64,000 nucleotides of DNA from JAOAPG01 sp963791575. GTDB lineage: Bacteria; Acidobacteriota; Terriglobia; Terriglobales; Acidobacteriaceae. Location of the stretch: contig CAWBSY010000001.1 of assembly GCA_963791575.1 (NCBI GenBank), forward strand, positions 1-64,000, in the 5' to 3' direction. The notes beneath the pieces were generated by a model. The model did no database searches and was not told where the DNA came from. It saw only the letters and a program-made list of their open reading frames with translations. Shown piece after piece: positions 9,633 through 21,118 of the stretch (position 1 is the first letter of the stretch; every line of letters starts with the position of its first letter). The translations under genes were made by a program, and so were the position numbers.

Positions 9633-10081
9633 GCAAGTTCCAACGTAATGTTGGGCGTCAATGCGACAACCGATTCGTTTATCGGTTCAAAGAAAGTCGT
9701 CTGGCGCCGAACATTGGGTTGGAGGCAGTAAGGGGTTTGCACACCCCGTACTGAGCAAGACCCATACCCGCACACGCGGGGTGAGTGAGAAGGTTGTTGG
9801 TTTGGCTTTTAGCTAACAGCTAAAAGCTAATAGCTAACAGCTTCTTTCACGAGGACGATATTTGACAACTGAATAGATTGGGTAAATTACAAGGCGACGT
9901 AAATTTTTATGAGTGCCTGAGAGAAGTCTGCTGGTGCGCGTAAACGAATAATAGGCGTTAAGCGCGCGATGAGCAGACATTTAAAGGCCCATAGGATTTA
10001 AGCGGCGCGTTGGATTTGCAAAGCTCGAGGACTCACAAGTCTCGGGAGCTAGCGAGCTCCAGTGTGTCGAGTAAATTTTAT
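9633..10081. other. Spacer before 23S
   Basis: This 449-nt stretch has no gene. It holds tandem TAGCTAACAGCTAAAAGCTAA words (about 9808-9842), a boxA-like TTTGACAACT (9861-9870) and the 5' arms of two 23S processing stems (9865-9882 and 10069-10088). Confidence 0.7.
9865..9882. repeat. Outer 23S processing stem, 5' arm
   Basis: ACAACTGAATAGATTGGG is the exact reverse complement of 13280-13297, enclosing the whole 23S. Weaker pairing extends outward (GAGGAC at 9851 with GTCCTC near 13307). Confidence 0.8.

Positions 10082-10088
<7 letters not shown>
10069..10088. repeat. Inner 23S processing stem, 5' arm
   Basis: GAGTAAATTTTATGGTCAAG pairs over 20 bp without mismatch with 13041-13060 and includes the 23S 5' terminus. 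This is the expected RNase III-type stem that brings the 23S ends together. Confidence 0.9.
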
Positions 10089-13040
<2,952 letters not shown>

Positions 13041-13047
<7 letters not shown>

Positions 13048-13060
13048 ATAAAATTTACTC
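13041..13060. repeat. Inner 23S processing stem, 3' arm
   Basis: CTTGACCATAAAATTTACTC, exact reverse complement of 10069-10088. Confidence 0.9.
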
Positions 13061-13279
13061 GGTGCAGAAACAGTTGTCAGTAATCAGTTGCCAGCTCTCA
13101 GTTAGAACCTGAACTGGAGCCAGCAAAGTTGTTTGAATCGTCAGAACTGGGCGATGAGATGAACACTGACCACTGTGCGCCGACGCTTTTGAATCTAATG
13201 CGAAGCTAGGCTTCGAGACGAAGTAGAAGCAAAGCCGATGTAACGTGGCTGAATTGAAGTAAGCAAGAAGAAAGTAAGA

Positions 13280-13297
13280 CCCAATCTATTCAGTTGT
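13280..13297. repeat. Outer 23S processing stem, 3' arm
   Basis: CCCAATCTATTCAGTTGT, exact reverse complement of 9865-9882. Confidence 0.8.
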
Positions 13298-13315
13298 GAG
13301 GCATTGTCCTCACGA

Positions 13316-13327
13316 TCTTTGAAAATT
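13316..13327 (+). promoter_or_regulatory. boxA-like site before 5S
   Basis: TCTTTGAAAATT, third member of a boxA-like series preceding each rRNA of the operon. Confidence 0.4.
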
Positions 13328-13470
13328 AGCTCCGAGCTTCGAGCTGCGAGCTTGTCGCACCGGATGCTGGCGTTGAATCGCTTCGCTGAGAAAGTTTGCT
13401 CAGCGATTTCGGCATGCAGGCTGCATTGCCGGAGAACAGGCCGGCTGATAGCTCAAGCGCTGCTACGAGT

Positions 13471-13589
<119 letters not shown>

Positions 13590-13594
13590 TAAAT

Positions 13595-13626
13595 AAAGGC
13601 CAGTTGAGAAATCAGATTGGCCTTTT
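13595..13626 (+). terminator. rRNA operon terminator
   Basis: AAAGGCCA, a 15-nt loop, then TGGCCTTTT, directly after 5S. A near copy with a longer stem is at 17065-17098. Confidence 0.8.
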
Positions 13627-13694
13627 CCTTTTCCAAAATGGATCGCCAAAGTTTTAATATCGTTCGTGTTATTGAATGGATTGCTTCATCTGTG

Positions 13695-13988
13695 TCAACC
13701 GATTGTCACAACCACCTTTCCATTTAAAGAAAGTATTAGGTAACGCGAGTATTCTACTTCACCAGATTTAAGGAGATTGAAGGCAGCTGGGCTGTCACGG
13801 TCCTTGAGTGCCGTCCACTGGTCGAGCTGGAAAATATAAACTGACATCGCATTTGTAAGTGCGTTTGGTCCTTCGTTATCGGGGTTGTCTCCGAAAACGT
13901 AATCCCGCTGCCTCTCGTAATATTTCCACTTATCCCTCAGTTCGATGAAGGATTTCGCAAGGGCTTTTGATGAGTCGCTCATATCCAT
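13695..13988 (-). CDS. Small soluble protein of unknown function
   Basis: 97 residues beginning MDMSDSSKALAKSFIELRDK. It is mostly helical and charged, with KWKYYERQRDYVFGDNP in the middle and a VVVTIG end. There is no signal peptide or membrane segment, and no family is recognised. Its ATG overlaps the upstream stop as TAATG, so it is translationally coupled to the membrane protein at 13988-14641 and probably works with it. Confidence 0.6.
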   Translation of the reverse strand: MDMSDSSKALAKSFIELRDKWKYYERQRDYVFGDNPDNEGPNALTNAMSVYIFQLDQWTALKDRDSPAAFNLLKSGEVEYSRYLILSLNGKVVVTIG

Positions 13989-14641
13989 TAATTCTTTTTT
14001 TGTTCTGCAAATGTCTTTTCAAGTAAGTTATTCTGCATGTCTGCATTAAGTTGTCCGCTCCAGCGATTTAACTTGTATCCGACCGCTGCGATCTTCTCAA
14101 GCGCTTGAGCAAAGTCGTACAGTGCATTCGAGAGTCTTTCTCTGTCTCCACTCGGCAAATTTTTGTTTAGCTGCGTCAAGCTCTCCAATTGAGTCTGCGT
14201 AACGTTTTGTGTGGGCACCGACTGGGTTGGACTCGTCGACGTATTGCTGGTCGATGGTGCGGATTGATTTTGTTCAGTCCTTAAAGAAGTACGCGATGGT
14301 AGTGCAGAAGATCCCTGGGATTTGACATGTGGCGTCACCGAAGAAGGGGTGGTGCTCATAGCGGTGACTTGTTGCTTCAGACGCCAGTTGTCGGAATTGC
14401 AACTCTGTTTGTCCGCGATGACGGTGCTCAGATTTTTTATCGAGTCTCGATAGAGAAGGAACTGAGCAATTACGAGAACCCCAATTGCTGAGTAGACCCG
14501 GAGCCAATGTGGGATTGGCAGGTCCTTTCGTTCCGGATGGAACCACTTGTATGCAGTGTTAACTGCACCGAGTAGTCCAAACATCAACAGCCACCAGTAG
14601 TGAACGATGCCAATGAAATACTGTTTCAGAATGTCCAGCAT
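13988..14641 (-). CDS. Two-TM membrane protein with long periplasmic or cytoplasmic tail
   Basis: 217 residues. I prefer ATG 14641 because GGAG lies 9 nt upstream; TTG 14656 is an alternative. Two membrane helices occupy the N-terminal third (YFIGIVHYWWLLMFGLLGAV and RVYSAIGVLVIAQFLLY). A coiled-coil-like segment, a Ser/Thr/Gln/Pro linker (about residues 95-145) and a helical C-terminal domain (LNKNLPSGDRERLSNALYDF onward) follow. No family is recognised. It is the first gene of a two-gene unit pointing towards the rRNA operon. Confidence 0.6.
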   Translation of the reverse strand: MLDILKQYFIGIVHYWWLLMFGLLGAVNTAYKWFHPERKDLPIPHWLRVYSAIGVLVIAQFLLYRDSIKNLSTVIADKQSCNSDNWRLKQQVTAMSTTPSSVTPHVKSQGSSALPSRTSLRTEQNQSAPSTSNTSTSPTQSVPTQNVTQTQLESLTQLNKNLPSGDRERLSNALYDFAQALEKIAAVGYKLNRWSGQLNADMQNNLLEKTFAEQKKN

Positions 14642-14783
14642 GTGACGATGCTCCAAAACATTTATTTGGATCGATCCGGGCCGATTGTACTGTACGAGAA
14701 AAGTGTTTAGAAGTTCTTCTGCCTCGACAGGATCAATTCCGGCAGATGCGCGCTAAGTAGACATTGAGAAAATTACTTCGTTC

Positions 14784-14818
14784 GTGTAGAGCGGACACTC
14801 TTGTCCGCTGCCGTTGAC
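14784..14818 (+). repeat. Dispersed intergenic repeat, copy 4
   Basis: GTGTAGAGCGGACACTCTTG, then TCCGCTGCCGTTGAC. Same hairpin core as 1311 and 2905 (AGCGGACA/TGTCCGCT). Confidence 0.75.
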
Positions 14819-14822
14819 GCCG

Positions 14823-14931
14823 ATGGCCCATGCAAGCCCGGTTTTGGCTTGCAATGGGTTACTCCATAAACTGTGCCGCGCTCATCAGCCGATCCGCTTA
14901 TTTCCCGCCACCAAATCAAAGTGGCGATCGG
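14823..14931. repeat. Direct repeat copy A containing a vapC 3' remnant
   Basis: It is about 80% identical by eye to 15498-15606, with a 26-bp identical core starting TTATTTCCCGCCACC. Read on the minus strand its right half encodes DRHFDLVAGNKRIG, then a stop: the C-terminus of the PIN toxin at 15557-15936. This is a detached duplicate of the toxin's tail plus flanking DNA. Confidence 0.85.
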
Positions 14932-14940
14932 CGGGAGGAG

Positions 14941-15192
14941 TCATTTCGCGGACGTGAGGTTCGCCGCGCGCAGGATGGCCTTCTCGGCGGCCTGGGGTAA
15001 CTGGACAGGGACGAAATATTCTTCGGGATAGAGATAATCCTCTCCCGACTCGTCAATTACGCGGAGTTGATGGTGCCTGGCGGCGGCTTCGTCGGAGACA
15101 GTCTGGTACAGCTTTCGCAATTCCAGCGACGCGGGATAATCCTTGTTGTTCACGCACACGACGAATCGCGGTTGAGATTCAGTCCGTTTCAT
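14941..15192 (-). CDS. Conserved small hypothetical protein
   Basis: 83 residues: MKRTESQPRFVVCVNNKDYP, then SLELRKLYQTVSDEAAARHHQLRVIDESGEDYLYPEEYFVPV with a short helical end. It resembles a small conserved family, often paired in acidobacteria and cyanobacteria with the type of gene found just upstream (15196-15442). The family looks toxin/antitoxin-like or phage-like in its genomic habit but has no assigned function. Its start lies 3 nt after the upstream stop. It is intact although its partner is frameshifted. Confidence 0.65.
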   Translation of the reverse strand: MKRTESQPRFVVCVNNKDYPASLELRKLYQTVSDEAAARHHQLRVIDESGEDYLYPEEYFVPVQLPQAAEKAILRAANLTSAK

Positions 15193-15195
15193 AGC

Positions 15196-15442
15196 TCAGT
15201 CACGTTCAAAATTTGCAATACGCTTGATCTTAAATTCTCTTGCCCCAATGCCATGGGCCTCGTACCAGTGCAGCTCGGCCTGACATATCGTACCATCGGC
15301 AAGTTCGATCGCGGCCGTTCCTTTGCAGCTTTCGCCACCTGCCTGGGCCGTATAGCTTTCTCAGCCGCTTCCTCTCGCGAATTCCCTTACCGGACGCGAT
15401 CGTCTCGATTTTTGAGATCCGGCCGACAATCCTGAAGGACAT
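15196..15442 (-). pseudogene. Conserved small hypothetical protein, frameshifted
   Basis: The first frame reads MSFRIVGRISKIETIASGKG, then RERKRLRKLYGPGRWRKL. The second, after an extra base near 15325, reads KGTAAIELADGTICQAELHW and YEAHGIGAREFKIKRI to the stop at 15196. The combined sequence matches the usual layout of this family (RxxYGxGRWRKLKG, then a strand-rich DGTI-AELHWYEAHGIG segment). Repaired length is about 82 residues. It forms a unit with the gene at 14941-15192. Confidence 0.7.
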
Positions 15443-15497
15443 GCCGAATGAGAAACCAACACTGCCCCTCCCGGCTGTGACAAATGAACATTGGCCG

Positions 15498-15606
15498 GTG
15501 GCCCATACAAGGCCTATTTTGGCTTGCGTGGAGTTATTCGATAAACTGTGGCGCGTTTACCAGCCAATCCGTTTATTTCCCGCCACCAAATCAAAGTGCC
15601 GATCGC
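15498..15606. repeat. Direct repeat copy B (vapC 3' end and downstream)
   Basis: Partner of 14823-14931. Together they bracket the two-gene unit at 14941-15442. This copy includes the in-place 3' end of the PIN toxin gene. Confidence 0.85.
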
Positions 15607-15936
15607 GGCTGAGAAGAGGGAAGAGCATGCTGCCGGCAAAGTGCGGCAATCCAGATGTCATTGGTGGGAATCGGCGTGCCCTTTCGCCTTAATTCGAGAG
15701 TGATCTCTGCGTAGTAATGTGTGGATCGGTTCGCCGATATCGAGCACCAGGCAGTCATTGAGCAGGCCCTTCAACCAGTTTGTGTAAGCTGCCCGGTTTC
15801 GAGACTGGGCGATGCCATAGCGATATTCCCCCAGCACAATCACGGGAATGGCCACCTGATCGGCGCGAGCGAGATGGGCGATGACCGCCGGATCATCGTC
15901 GGCCGCGGCCGACAATGCGTTGGTGTCGAGAATCAT
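15557..15936 (-). pseudogene. vapC: VapC-like PIN-domain toxin, two frameshifts
   Basis: It begins MILDTNALSAAADDDPAVIA, the N-terminal PIN Asp motif, then VAIPVIVLGEYRYGI with the conserved Glu. After an extra base near 15717-15725 the frame changes to HYYAEITLELRRKGTPIPTN and DIWIAALCRQHAL, which carries the second Asp pair. A second extra base near 15611-15622 leads to LLSRDRHFDLVAG and the stop at 15557. Repaired length is about 126 residues, normal for VapC RNases. ATG 15936 overlaps the antitoxin stop by 4 nt. As written the toxin is inactive. Confidence 0.8.
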
Positions 15937-16178
15937 TTCCAGAGTTCGCGGTCAATCTGCTCGAAGGCTTCTTCCACCCGCTTTTCGACTTGCTTTCTCT
16001 CCTTATGCAGGTGTTTGAGTTCTCCCAGATGTTTCATCCAGGGCCTTTCCGGAGACGTTGTTTTCAATTTTTCCTGGACCGCTTCCGTGACGAACTGGCG
16101 CAGCGGTATGCCCCGTTCGGCAGCGACCGACTTTGCGCGGCGGAACAGGAAATCAGGAATTTCGAGAGTTGTTTTCAC
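15933..16178 (-). CDS. vapB: VapB-like antitoxin
   Basis: 81 residues. MKTTLEIPDFLFRRAKSVAA is a typical ribbon-helix-helix N-terminus: a beta strand followed by helices, binding DNA as a dimer. The C-terminal half (HLHKERKQVEKRVEEAFEQI) is the charged helix that would occupy the toxin. It overlaps the toxin start by ATGA. It is intact while its toxin is broken. Confidence 0.8.
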   Translation of the reverse strand: MKTTLEIPDFLFRRAKSVAAERGIPLRQFVTEAVQEKLKTTSPERPWMKHLGELKHLHKERKQVEKRVEEAFEQIDRELWK

Positions 16179-16435
16179 GGTCCCATATTACCATATTTAT
16201 GGGATCACCCGGGAAGCTAGTAGCCCTTTGCGGTCTTGGCTCTCGCGAAGGTGGGGGAACACAATTTGCGGTGCTGTCGTTCCCAGATGCTAACTGCCAT
16301 CGTTACTTACTGGCTAGGTTGACACATTCGAGCACTATTGATTGTGTCTCGCGGAGTTCGTGAGCGGGTTTTTCCCCTTTGTGGCTGTCTCCGAATGCAA
16401 CTGCCGAATCTAGCTTCGCACCTAAATTTAGGATT

Positions 16436-17042
16436 ATGCCTTCCAAACGATTCGCGGATCCAACAGATCTGCCCGAGGGCTTTCTCTACCAGCCGAATTT
16501 TCTAAGCGAGACGGAAGAGGCCGATCTCCTGGGCACGATCGAGACTCTCGAATTTGGAGCGTACGATTTTCGCGGCTACATTGCGAAACGCCGGGTGGTC
16601 GCTTACGGAGGAGGCTATGACTCCGGCACTCGTCGCATGGCCATCACGGATGAGGTGATCCCAGAATTCTTGCGCTCGATTCGAGATCGTGCGGCGGCCG
16701 TTGTCGGCATGCCCGTAGACGAGATCGTCCAGGCGATGGTGACCGAGTACTCCGAGGGAACTCCGATCGGCTGGCATCGCGATTCGCCGCAGTTTGGCAC
16801 CATCATTGGGATATCCCTTCGCAGCCTGCCGCCTGCGGCTGAAGCCGTATCAGCGCCTGCGGCTGAAGCCAAATCAGGGAGAAGGCAAAATTGTTTCTGT
16901 GTTGCTCGAGCCCCGCTCGATTTACGTAATGCGCGGCGTTGCGCGCTGGAATTTCCAGCACAGCATTCCAGCAGTAAAGGAACTGCGATATTCGATCACC
17001 TTACGTAGCTTGTCGGAGAAGCAAAAGAATCGCGCCGCATAG
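16436..17042 (+). pseudogene. alkB: AlkB-like 2-oxoglutarate/Fe(II) dioxygenase, frameshifted
   Basis: ATG 16436 (MPSKRFADPTDLPEGFLYQP) starts the protein, and TTTAGGA lies just upstream. Motifs include YGGGYDSG, IGWHRDSPQFG (Fe-binding HxD) and, in the second frame, PRSIYVMRGVARWNFQHSIP with the distal His and RYSITLR with the 2OG-binding Arg. The frames join if one base is removed near 16823-16828. Directly after that point a 24-bp unit is tandemly duplicated (16830-16853, 16854-16877), encoding RLRLKPYQ-RLRLKPNQ. AlkB enzymes remove alkyl lesions from nucleic acids. The gene ends against a convergent terminator. Confidence 0.75.
16830..16877 (+). repeat. 24-bp tandem duplication within alkB
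   Basis: Two units beginning CGCCTGCGGCTGAAGCC and ending ATCAG, differing at two bases. It inserts eight residues just downstream of the frameshift. Confidence 0.9.
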
Positions 17043-17103
17043 CTGAGGTCATTGCCGGCATAATAAAAGGCCACATTGAGAAACCAATGTGGCCTTTTCT
17101 TAT
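17042..17103 (+). repeat. Copy of 5S 3' end plus rRNA terminator
   Basis: GAGGTCATTGCCGGCATAAT, followed by AAAAGGCCAC, aligns with the last 18 nt of 5S and its terminator at 13572-13627 over about 55 nt with few differences. No other part of a 5S gene is present upstream. Confidence 0.8.
17065..17098. terminator. Bidirectional terminator
   Basis: Perfect 14-bp stem AAAAGGCCACATTG / CAATGTGGCCTTTT with loop AGAAAC. It sits between the convergent alkB (+) and the secreted-protein gene (-), with T-tracts on both strands. Confidence 0.85.
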
Positions 17104-17152
17104 TGCCCCAGCCTGTTGACCAGAGTCTTCTTTGCGAGTACTCCTGCTCGGA

Positions 17153-17935
17153 CTATTTAGCCTTAACGCCAAGCCGATCGGCAAGCTCGGCGTCAGATTT
17201 CGGAAGAGTTGCGGGTAAGACCGCTGCTACCGTGTTGAGCATGAACGATGCTCCACCGCCATCTCCTTCTCCCTGACCGTCCGGCCCAAATTCGTAGTTG
17301 CCATTCTCGCCATTGCTGAAGCCTCCGAAGCTTACAGTGACGTAGCCACGACTATTAGCGGTAATTGCAGTGACATTGATTGGCGGCGAGAAGCCACCGA
17401 TTTGAGTGAGACTGAAGTTACTCTTTTTGACTTCAACCGCCTGTGGACTTTGATTCGTCCCGATGAAGAGGAATTTGCTGTTAGCTGCCATCGAACACAA
17501 TGCCCCGGTTCCGCCCACAAGAGGCAGATCGACAGTCTTGGTCAAAGTAACTGTAACGGTGTCGAATGAGGGCGTCACATTGTCGATTTTTTTATAGACG
17601 TAAAGCGTAACGCCGTTTGCATTGATGCCGCTAGCAATATCCACTACATAGATAAAGCGAGTGACTGTATTCCCTCGCGTGGCGGGATTGCCTTCGATTA
17701 GAGCGCCCGTCGCGCCGAACGGGCCCAGGCTTCCTGAGGAATAGCAGCCTTCTGACTGTTGTGTGGAACCGCAGACACTCCAACCCACGGTTTGGAGATT
17801 GGGAGATATGTCATAGGAGGTATACAACGAAGCGTCGGGCGCAGTTGCGTTTTGCGCCAAGGCTGGAACGGTTGCAATAAGGGCGGACGAAACTATTAGC
17901 GTTGCTAAAGCTAACTGTCTGGAAAACATAGACAC
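17153..17935 (-). CDS. Secreted protein of unknown function
   Basis: 260 residues. The GTG at 17935 has AGGAG 6 nt upstream; ATG two codons later is an alternative. The signal peptide runs to about residue 27 (ALIATVPALA before QNATAP). The mature part is beta-rich, with NGVTLYVYKKIDNVTPSF, TVTVTLTKTVDLPL and VTVSFGGFSNGENGNYEFG, four Cys and a Gly-rich GQGEGDGGGAS turn. No family is recognised; an exported adhesive or carbohydrate-binding fold is possible. Transcription ends at the shared terminator. Confidence 0.65.
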   Translation of the reverse strand: MSMFSRQLALATLIVSSALIATVPALAQNATAPDASLYTSYDISPNLQTVGWSVCGSTQQSEGCYSSGSLGPFGATGALIEGNPATRGNTVTRFIYVVDIASGINANGVTLYVYKKIDNVTPSFDTVTVTLTKTVDLPLVGGTGALCSMAANSKFLFIGTNQSPQAVEVKKSNFSLTQIGGFSPPINVTAITANSRGYVTVSFGGFSNGENGNYEFGPDGQGEGDGGGASFMLNTVAAVLPATLPKSDAELADRLGVKAK

Positions 17936-18229
17936 TCACTTCTCCTTTGTTAGGTCCAACGAAATTCATGATTACGGTTGATTGAGACAGGGCCGGCGCG
18001 GAGAATCCATCACTGTTTTGATTGCGATGCGAGATCTCCGCGTTGAGGAGCGGGGATCATTCTGCCCTTGACTTGTGCGGCTGTCAATATGCAAATGATT
18101 GCGGGTTTGAGGGAATGTCGAGTTTTCTGTGAGATCGCGCAGTGTGCGGATGGACGTCGCGGTTGTCTACAGCAGTATCCGCTCCACACTGGCAGGATGC
18201 TAGAACATCCCGCTGCCGGGTGAGAATTC

Positions 18230-19508
18230 TTATGAACCGATCGCGAGGCATTGCCTCAACTCCGTCAGAAACCGCTGCACTTCTTCCGCGGTGTTGTAGT
18301 GCGCCAGGCCTATCCGCAAGAATCCTCCGTCTTTTTCGACGTCTAACCGTTCGGTCAGATTCAGCGCGTAGTAATTTCCGTCCCAGGTGAAGATGCCGCG
18401 ATCTCCCAGCTTTGTCGCCAGTTCGAGTGGCGTCTGTCCAGCTATTCGGACCGCCATGGTCGGGCACCGATGCTCGAATCGTTTCGGATCGCTGATGCCG
18501 TACAGCTTCAATCCCGGAAGTGCCAACAGTCCGCGAATTAGAGTCTCCATCAATCCGCGCTCGTGTTCCTGAATGGCTCCAAACGCCGCGAGCACAGCAG
18601 CGCGACGATTCGCCGCTGCCGGATTCACCTGCCGCCCGAGATCAGCGATGTAATCCACACAAGCTGTGATCCCGGCGATGCATTCGTGATTCAGCGTGCC
18701 CCACTCCCATCGATTCGGAACCGCATTTGTGTTGGCGCGAACTTTGTAAGGCTGGAAACGCGTGAGGTGCTCGCGCTTGCCATAGAGCACACCCATATGC
18801 GGCCCAAAGAATTTATAAGTCGAGCACACCAGGAAATCGCAGTCGAGAGCGCGGACATCAATCGCTCCGTGTGGTGCGTAGTGAACCGCGTCAATGTATG
18901 CCATCGCTCCCGCAGCGTGAGCGAGGCGCACAATTTCTTTTACGTCGTTAATAGTTCCGACGGCATTCGACGCGTATCCGACTGCAACCAGCTTCGTTCG
19001 GCTGGTGATCTTACTCGCGAGGTCTTGCATGTCGAGCGTGCAATCCGCCTCGTTGATTTCGGCAAAGCGAATGGTCACGCCCCGTTCTTCCAGGGCCTGC
19101 CAGGGAGACACGTTCGCACTGTGATCAAGATGAGTCAGCAGGATTTCATCGCCCGGTCCAAGTTCCCGCCCAATGGCGCGGCTCATCGCAAACGTCAGCG
19201 TCGTCATATTCGGACCGAACACAATTTCATCCGAAGTCGCAGTTCAGGAAGTCGGCCATTGCTGATCTAGCCCCGGCGATCACGGCATCGGTCTGCCGGC
19301 TCGTCGCATATGCACCACACGTATTCGCATTGTTTCGCTTCAGGTAATCGGAGATGGCGTCGATCACCCGATGCGGAACCTGCGTGCCACCGGGGCCATC
19401 CATAAAAATCGCCGGCTGGCCGTTGACGGTTTGCGTAAGAGAAGGAAATTGCGAACGCACATATTGAAGATCGAGAGATGAAGCAGCCTCTTTTTGCAGA
19501 GTGACCAT
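18230..19508 (-). pseudogene. Class V aminotransferase / cysteine desulfurase-like, frameshifted
   Basis: The N-terminal frame from ATG 19508 reads RSQFPSLTQTVNGQPAIFMD, GPGGTQVPHRVIDAISDYL. An extra base near 19238-19240 shifts into SDEIVFGPNMTTLTFAMSRA, LTHLDHSANVSPW (PLP pocket His), GYASNAVGTIND, YIDAVHYAPH and CSTYKFFGPHMG with the Schiff-base Lys. The repaired length of 426 residues matches the VC1184-type cysteine-desulfurase-like subfamily, whose true reaction is uncertain. It starts 26 nt after homoserine dehydrogenase and is probably cotranscribed with it. Confidence 0.8.
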
Positions 19509-19534
19509 ATGCCTTCTTGTGGTTTAGAAAATTG

Positions 19535-20546
19535 TTAGTTCGATACCGCACGAATAAAGTCCGCGAGCATACCATAGGCAGTCGCATCGAGACCGGGATT
19601 AATTTCCGTGATCGCGAGTCCCGGAAACATGTCAGTCTCGAAACACACGATGTTCGATGTCCCTGCTATCCAGGCTAGCGGATCACTCAGCGGCACTTGC
19701 TCAGGCCGAACGCTCGCGTGAATCCCATTCTCGTGACGTTGAGCGCGGCACACCAGTTTATAAGGATTTCCGGAAGCCCGCGCCGCCTGAACCGCCTCTC
19801 CGCTTAATTCGCGAATCCCTTCGCGTTGAATGGCATCAAGCGCGATCTTTTCTCCCATCAACACCGTAACCAGAGCCGCAACTTTTACCGCTGCATCCCA
19901 TCCTTCAATGTCGTGCGTAGGATCGGTTTCAGCCACTCCGACTTCTTGCGCCTTCTTCAAAGACTCATCAAAGCTCAACCCATCTTCCATTCCGGTGAGT
20001 ATCACGTTAGTCGTGGAGTTGAGGATGCCACGAAATCCGCGCAAGTGAACCGCAGGCAAGCTATCGCGGAACATGGAAAAAATCGGCGCTCCATCCATGA
20101 CCGTCGATTCGAATAAAAATCTGGCGCCCTTGGAATCTGCCAGAGCACAGAGCTCTTGATAAGCATGAACAATCGGACCTTTGTTGGCAGTGATAGCGTG
20201 TGCGCCCGATTCGAGTGCCGCTCGGATATGATCAATCGCGGGCTGCCCGTCGCGGACGCTAAGCGAAGTCGCCTCAAATAGAACGTCAGCCTGGGCGGCG
20301 CGCAGCCACTCGCGAACATTCTGCGGAGCGGCCGCGGTCGATCCAACCGACATATTCCCTTCGAGTAACGCCGAATGATCGAGTCCTTCGGCGCGAGCTA
20401 ACCAGCCCAGTCCTTCTGCTCGCAACGCCCGTAATCCGCCAACCAATTCCTCGCTCCTGCAACTCCGGAGTCTTCTCCTGCAGCAAGCGAACCAGCGTCC
20501 GGTTCACGTTGCCGAAGCCGAGCAGACAGAAGTTATAGGTCCGAAT
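19535..20546 (-). pseudogene. hom: Homoserine dehydrogenase, frameshifted, ATT start
   Basis: Converts aspartate semialdehyde to homoserine (Met/Thr pathway). The first frame reads RTYNFCLLGFGNVNRTLVRL (NAD(P)-binding Rossmann turn), WRITGVASRRTG. After an extra base near 20403-20409 it continues ARAEGLDHSALLEGN, ADVLFEATSLS, AITANKGPIVHAYQEL, FRGILNSTTNVIL, DIEGWDAAVKVAAL: all standard for the family. Repaired length is about 337, a short form without an ACT domain. No ATG, GTG or TTG precedes the Rossmann motif in frame. An ATT at 20546 sits 8 nt after AAGGA and is the likely start, either rare or mutated. Confidence 0.8.
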
Positions 20547-20639
20547 GGAATTTTTCCTTAAGCGGACTGCAAAAATGAAATCAACGAGTTAGGTTCAATG
20601 GGACAGATCGAACGGCGCCACTACACACGAACTCTGAGA

Positions 20640-21038
20640 CTAGCCCATGCCAACCGTGTGCTCCGGCTGTACCTTGTACACCACTCGCACTTCACCAGGC
20701 TGTCCGTAGGGATATTTGTCGACGCCGAGATATTTCTTCGCGAGCTTGTCGATACTCTCGTTGGCGCCCTGCTCTGTGATCTCGGCCACGCGTCCACGAA
20801 TTTCTAAATAGCGGTAAGGATTGTCGGGGTCAACGATCGACAATGCGACCCGCGGATCACGGCGAACATTCTTATCTTTTTGCCGGCCCTTGGCCGAATT
20901 GAAAATGACATAATCACCGTCAAGATCGACCCACACGGGAGTCACCTGCGGTCGACCGTCCGGCATAAGCGTGCCTAAATTGGCGAAAGCGCGCTTGCTG
21001 AAGAGATCACGATACTTATCTGGAATGACCTGCGACAT
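20640..21038 (-). CDS. PPOX-class F420-dependent/FMN-binding split-barrel oxidoreductase
   Basis: 132 residues from ATG 21038, chosen for its GGAGGT site 5 nt upstream rather than the longer in-frame extension. Motifs FANLGTLMPDGRPQVTPVWV and VIFNSAKGRQKDKNVRRDPR, then VALSIVDPDNPYRYLEIRGR, are those of the pyridoxamine-oxidase-like split barrel that binds F420 or FMN. Homologues reduce diverse small molecules. Its substrate cannot be told. Confidence 0.85.
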   Translation of the reverse strand: MSQVIPDKYRDLFSKRAFANLGTLMPDGRPQVTPVWVDLDGDYVIFNSAKGRQKDKNVRRDPRVALSIVDPDNPYRYLEIRGRVAEITEQGANESIDKLAKKYLGVDKYPYGQPGEVRVVYKVQPEHTVGMG

Positions 21039-21118
21039 AGCACCTCCGAGAGACGAACCTGATGAACGTCTAGGAGTGATTATAGATGGCAATTGCAGAC
21101 TTCGGGGCGCACAGAATT

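Larger units (their letters stand above)
13048..13470. other. 23S to 5S spacer
   Basis: This 423-nt stretch has no gene. It holds the outer stem 3' arm, a CAGTTGTCAGTAATCAGTTG degenerate word repeat (13071-13105), a boxA-like TCTTTGAAAATT (13316-13327) and AGCTTCGAGCTGCGAGC words (13326-13350). Confidence 0.7.

Noticed and set aside
18563..19270. 235-codon plus-strand frame
   Set aside because: Antisense to the class V aminotransferase, whose conserved motifs explain the region.
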